DNA from: an uncultured Bacilli bacterium
GTDB lineage: Bacteria > Bacillota_I > Bacilli_A > RF39 > UBA660
Direction of reading: 5' to 3'
Length of the DNA: 5,395 bases
NCBI GenBank assembly: GCA_947631525.1
Contig: CANRLQ010000066.1
Coordinates: forward strand, 1-5,395
Position 1 is the stretch's first letter, and each line of letters starts with the position of its first letter. Of this stretch, positions 5,053 through 5,395 are shown one piece after another. The notes below the pieces were generated by a model. It had not been told where the DNA came from and did not search any database. It saw only the letters and a program-made list of their open reading frames with translations. Position numbers and translations under genes: made by a program.

Positions 5053-5395
5053 ATGGATAAATTTAACAGAACCATTCGTGGTTATGATCCAGAACAAGTA
5101 AATGCGTTTTTAGATAAACTAATAAATCGTGTTGAAGGTATGGTTAATGATATGGAAGAACAAAATAAGAAAATTGAAAGTCTTTCACAAGTAGAACAAG
5201 AAAACCAACGTTTAAAAGAAAAATTGAAACAATATGAAAGAATGGAATCTACTTTAAATAAAACAATTATTATGGCCCAAAAAACAAGTGAACAAGTAAG
5301 AATGGCTGCTCATCAAGAAAGTGAAACATTATTAGAAGATGCTAAAAACAATGCTAATAGAATTGTTAATGAAGCATTGCTTCGTGCTGAAAAAA
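5053..5395 (+). CDS. divIVA: DivIVA-family cell pole/septum protein (3' end outside window)
   Basis: The first 114 residues are present and the frame is open to the window end. GGGTGAT (5043-5049) just upstream decides the ATG; an in-frame stop (the sepF stop) lies 24 bases before it and no other start lies between. Residues 4-24 (FNRTIRGYDPEQVNAFLDKLI) match the DivIVA lipid-binding N-terminal domain. A coiled coil runs from about residue 25 to 62, then ETLNK-like ESTLNKTIIMAQKTSEQVR and a further helical segment with EDAKNNANRIVNEALLRAEK, which is the normal DivIVA plan. DivIVA binds negatively curved membrane at division sites and poles and recruits partners such as Min or chromosome-anchoring proteins. 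The N-terminus is about nine residues shorter than that of Bacillus subtilis DivIVA. GpsB is a shorter relative; the length and middle motif favour DivIVA. Confidence 0.93.
   Translation, partial: MDKFNRTIRGYDPEQVNAFLDKLINRVEGMVNDMEEQNKKIESLSQVEQENQRLKEKLKQYERMESTLNKTIIMAQKTSEQVRMAAHQESETLLEDAKNNANRIVNEALLRAEK

Overview
The window is very AT-rich and carries genes in Bacillota (Firmicutes) style: strong Shine-Dalgarno sites, genes all on the + strand, intrinsic terminators, a T-box leader, SepF and DivIVA. Tryptophan is read from TGG and no gene contains an in-frame TGA, so the standard bacterial code fits. Together with the cell-wall hydrolase and division genes this argues for a walled, host-associated type of low-G+C Bacilli (Erysipelotrichia or RF39-like lineages) rather than a Mycoplasma. 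The lineage is inferred from style, not proven.

Layout, left to right. (1) 2-1258: the C-terminal three quarters of a YkpA/YbiT-type ABC-F ATPase, ending in an intrinsic terminator. (2) 1310-2981: a two-gene operon with its own extended -10 promoter. It encodes a membrane-anchored NlpC/P60 hydrolase whose N-terminus looks like a two-helix VirB2/TrbC-like pilin module, then a single-pass membrane protein with an extracytoplasmic domain resembling DUF4163/DUF3298 (PdaC/RsiV) proteins. (3) 2984-4526: a promoter, an unusually short glycine T-box leader and the single-chain dimeric-type glycyl-tRNA synthetase, closed by a terminator. (4) 4621-5395: sepF and the start of divIVA, 21 bases apart.

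The genes serve translation (ABC-F, GlyRS), cell-envelope remodelling (hydrolase and partner) and septum placement (SepF, DivIVA). All intergenic gaps are under 200 bases; the longest (2982-3158) is filled by the promoter and the T-box leader.

No unknown multi-gene defence or mobile system is visible. The most unusual items are the miniature T-box leader, which seems to show its GGA specifier in the terminal loop of a short kink-turn hairpin and may act on translation; the pilin-like/NlpC fusion with an 18-bp repeat-encoded linker; and an ABC-F protein in which all visible defects fall in one of its two ATP sites. These structural readings were made by eye and were not computed.
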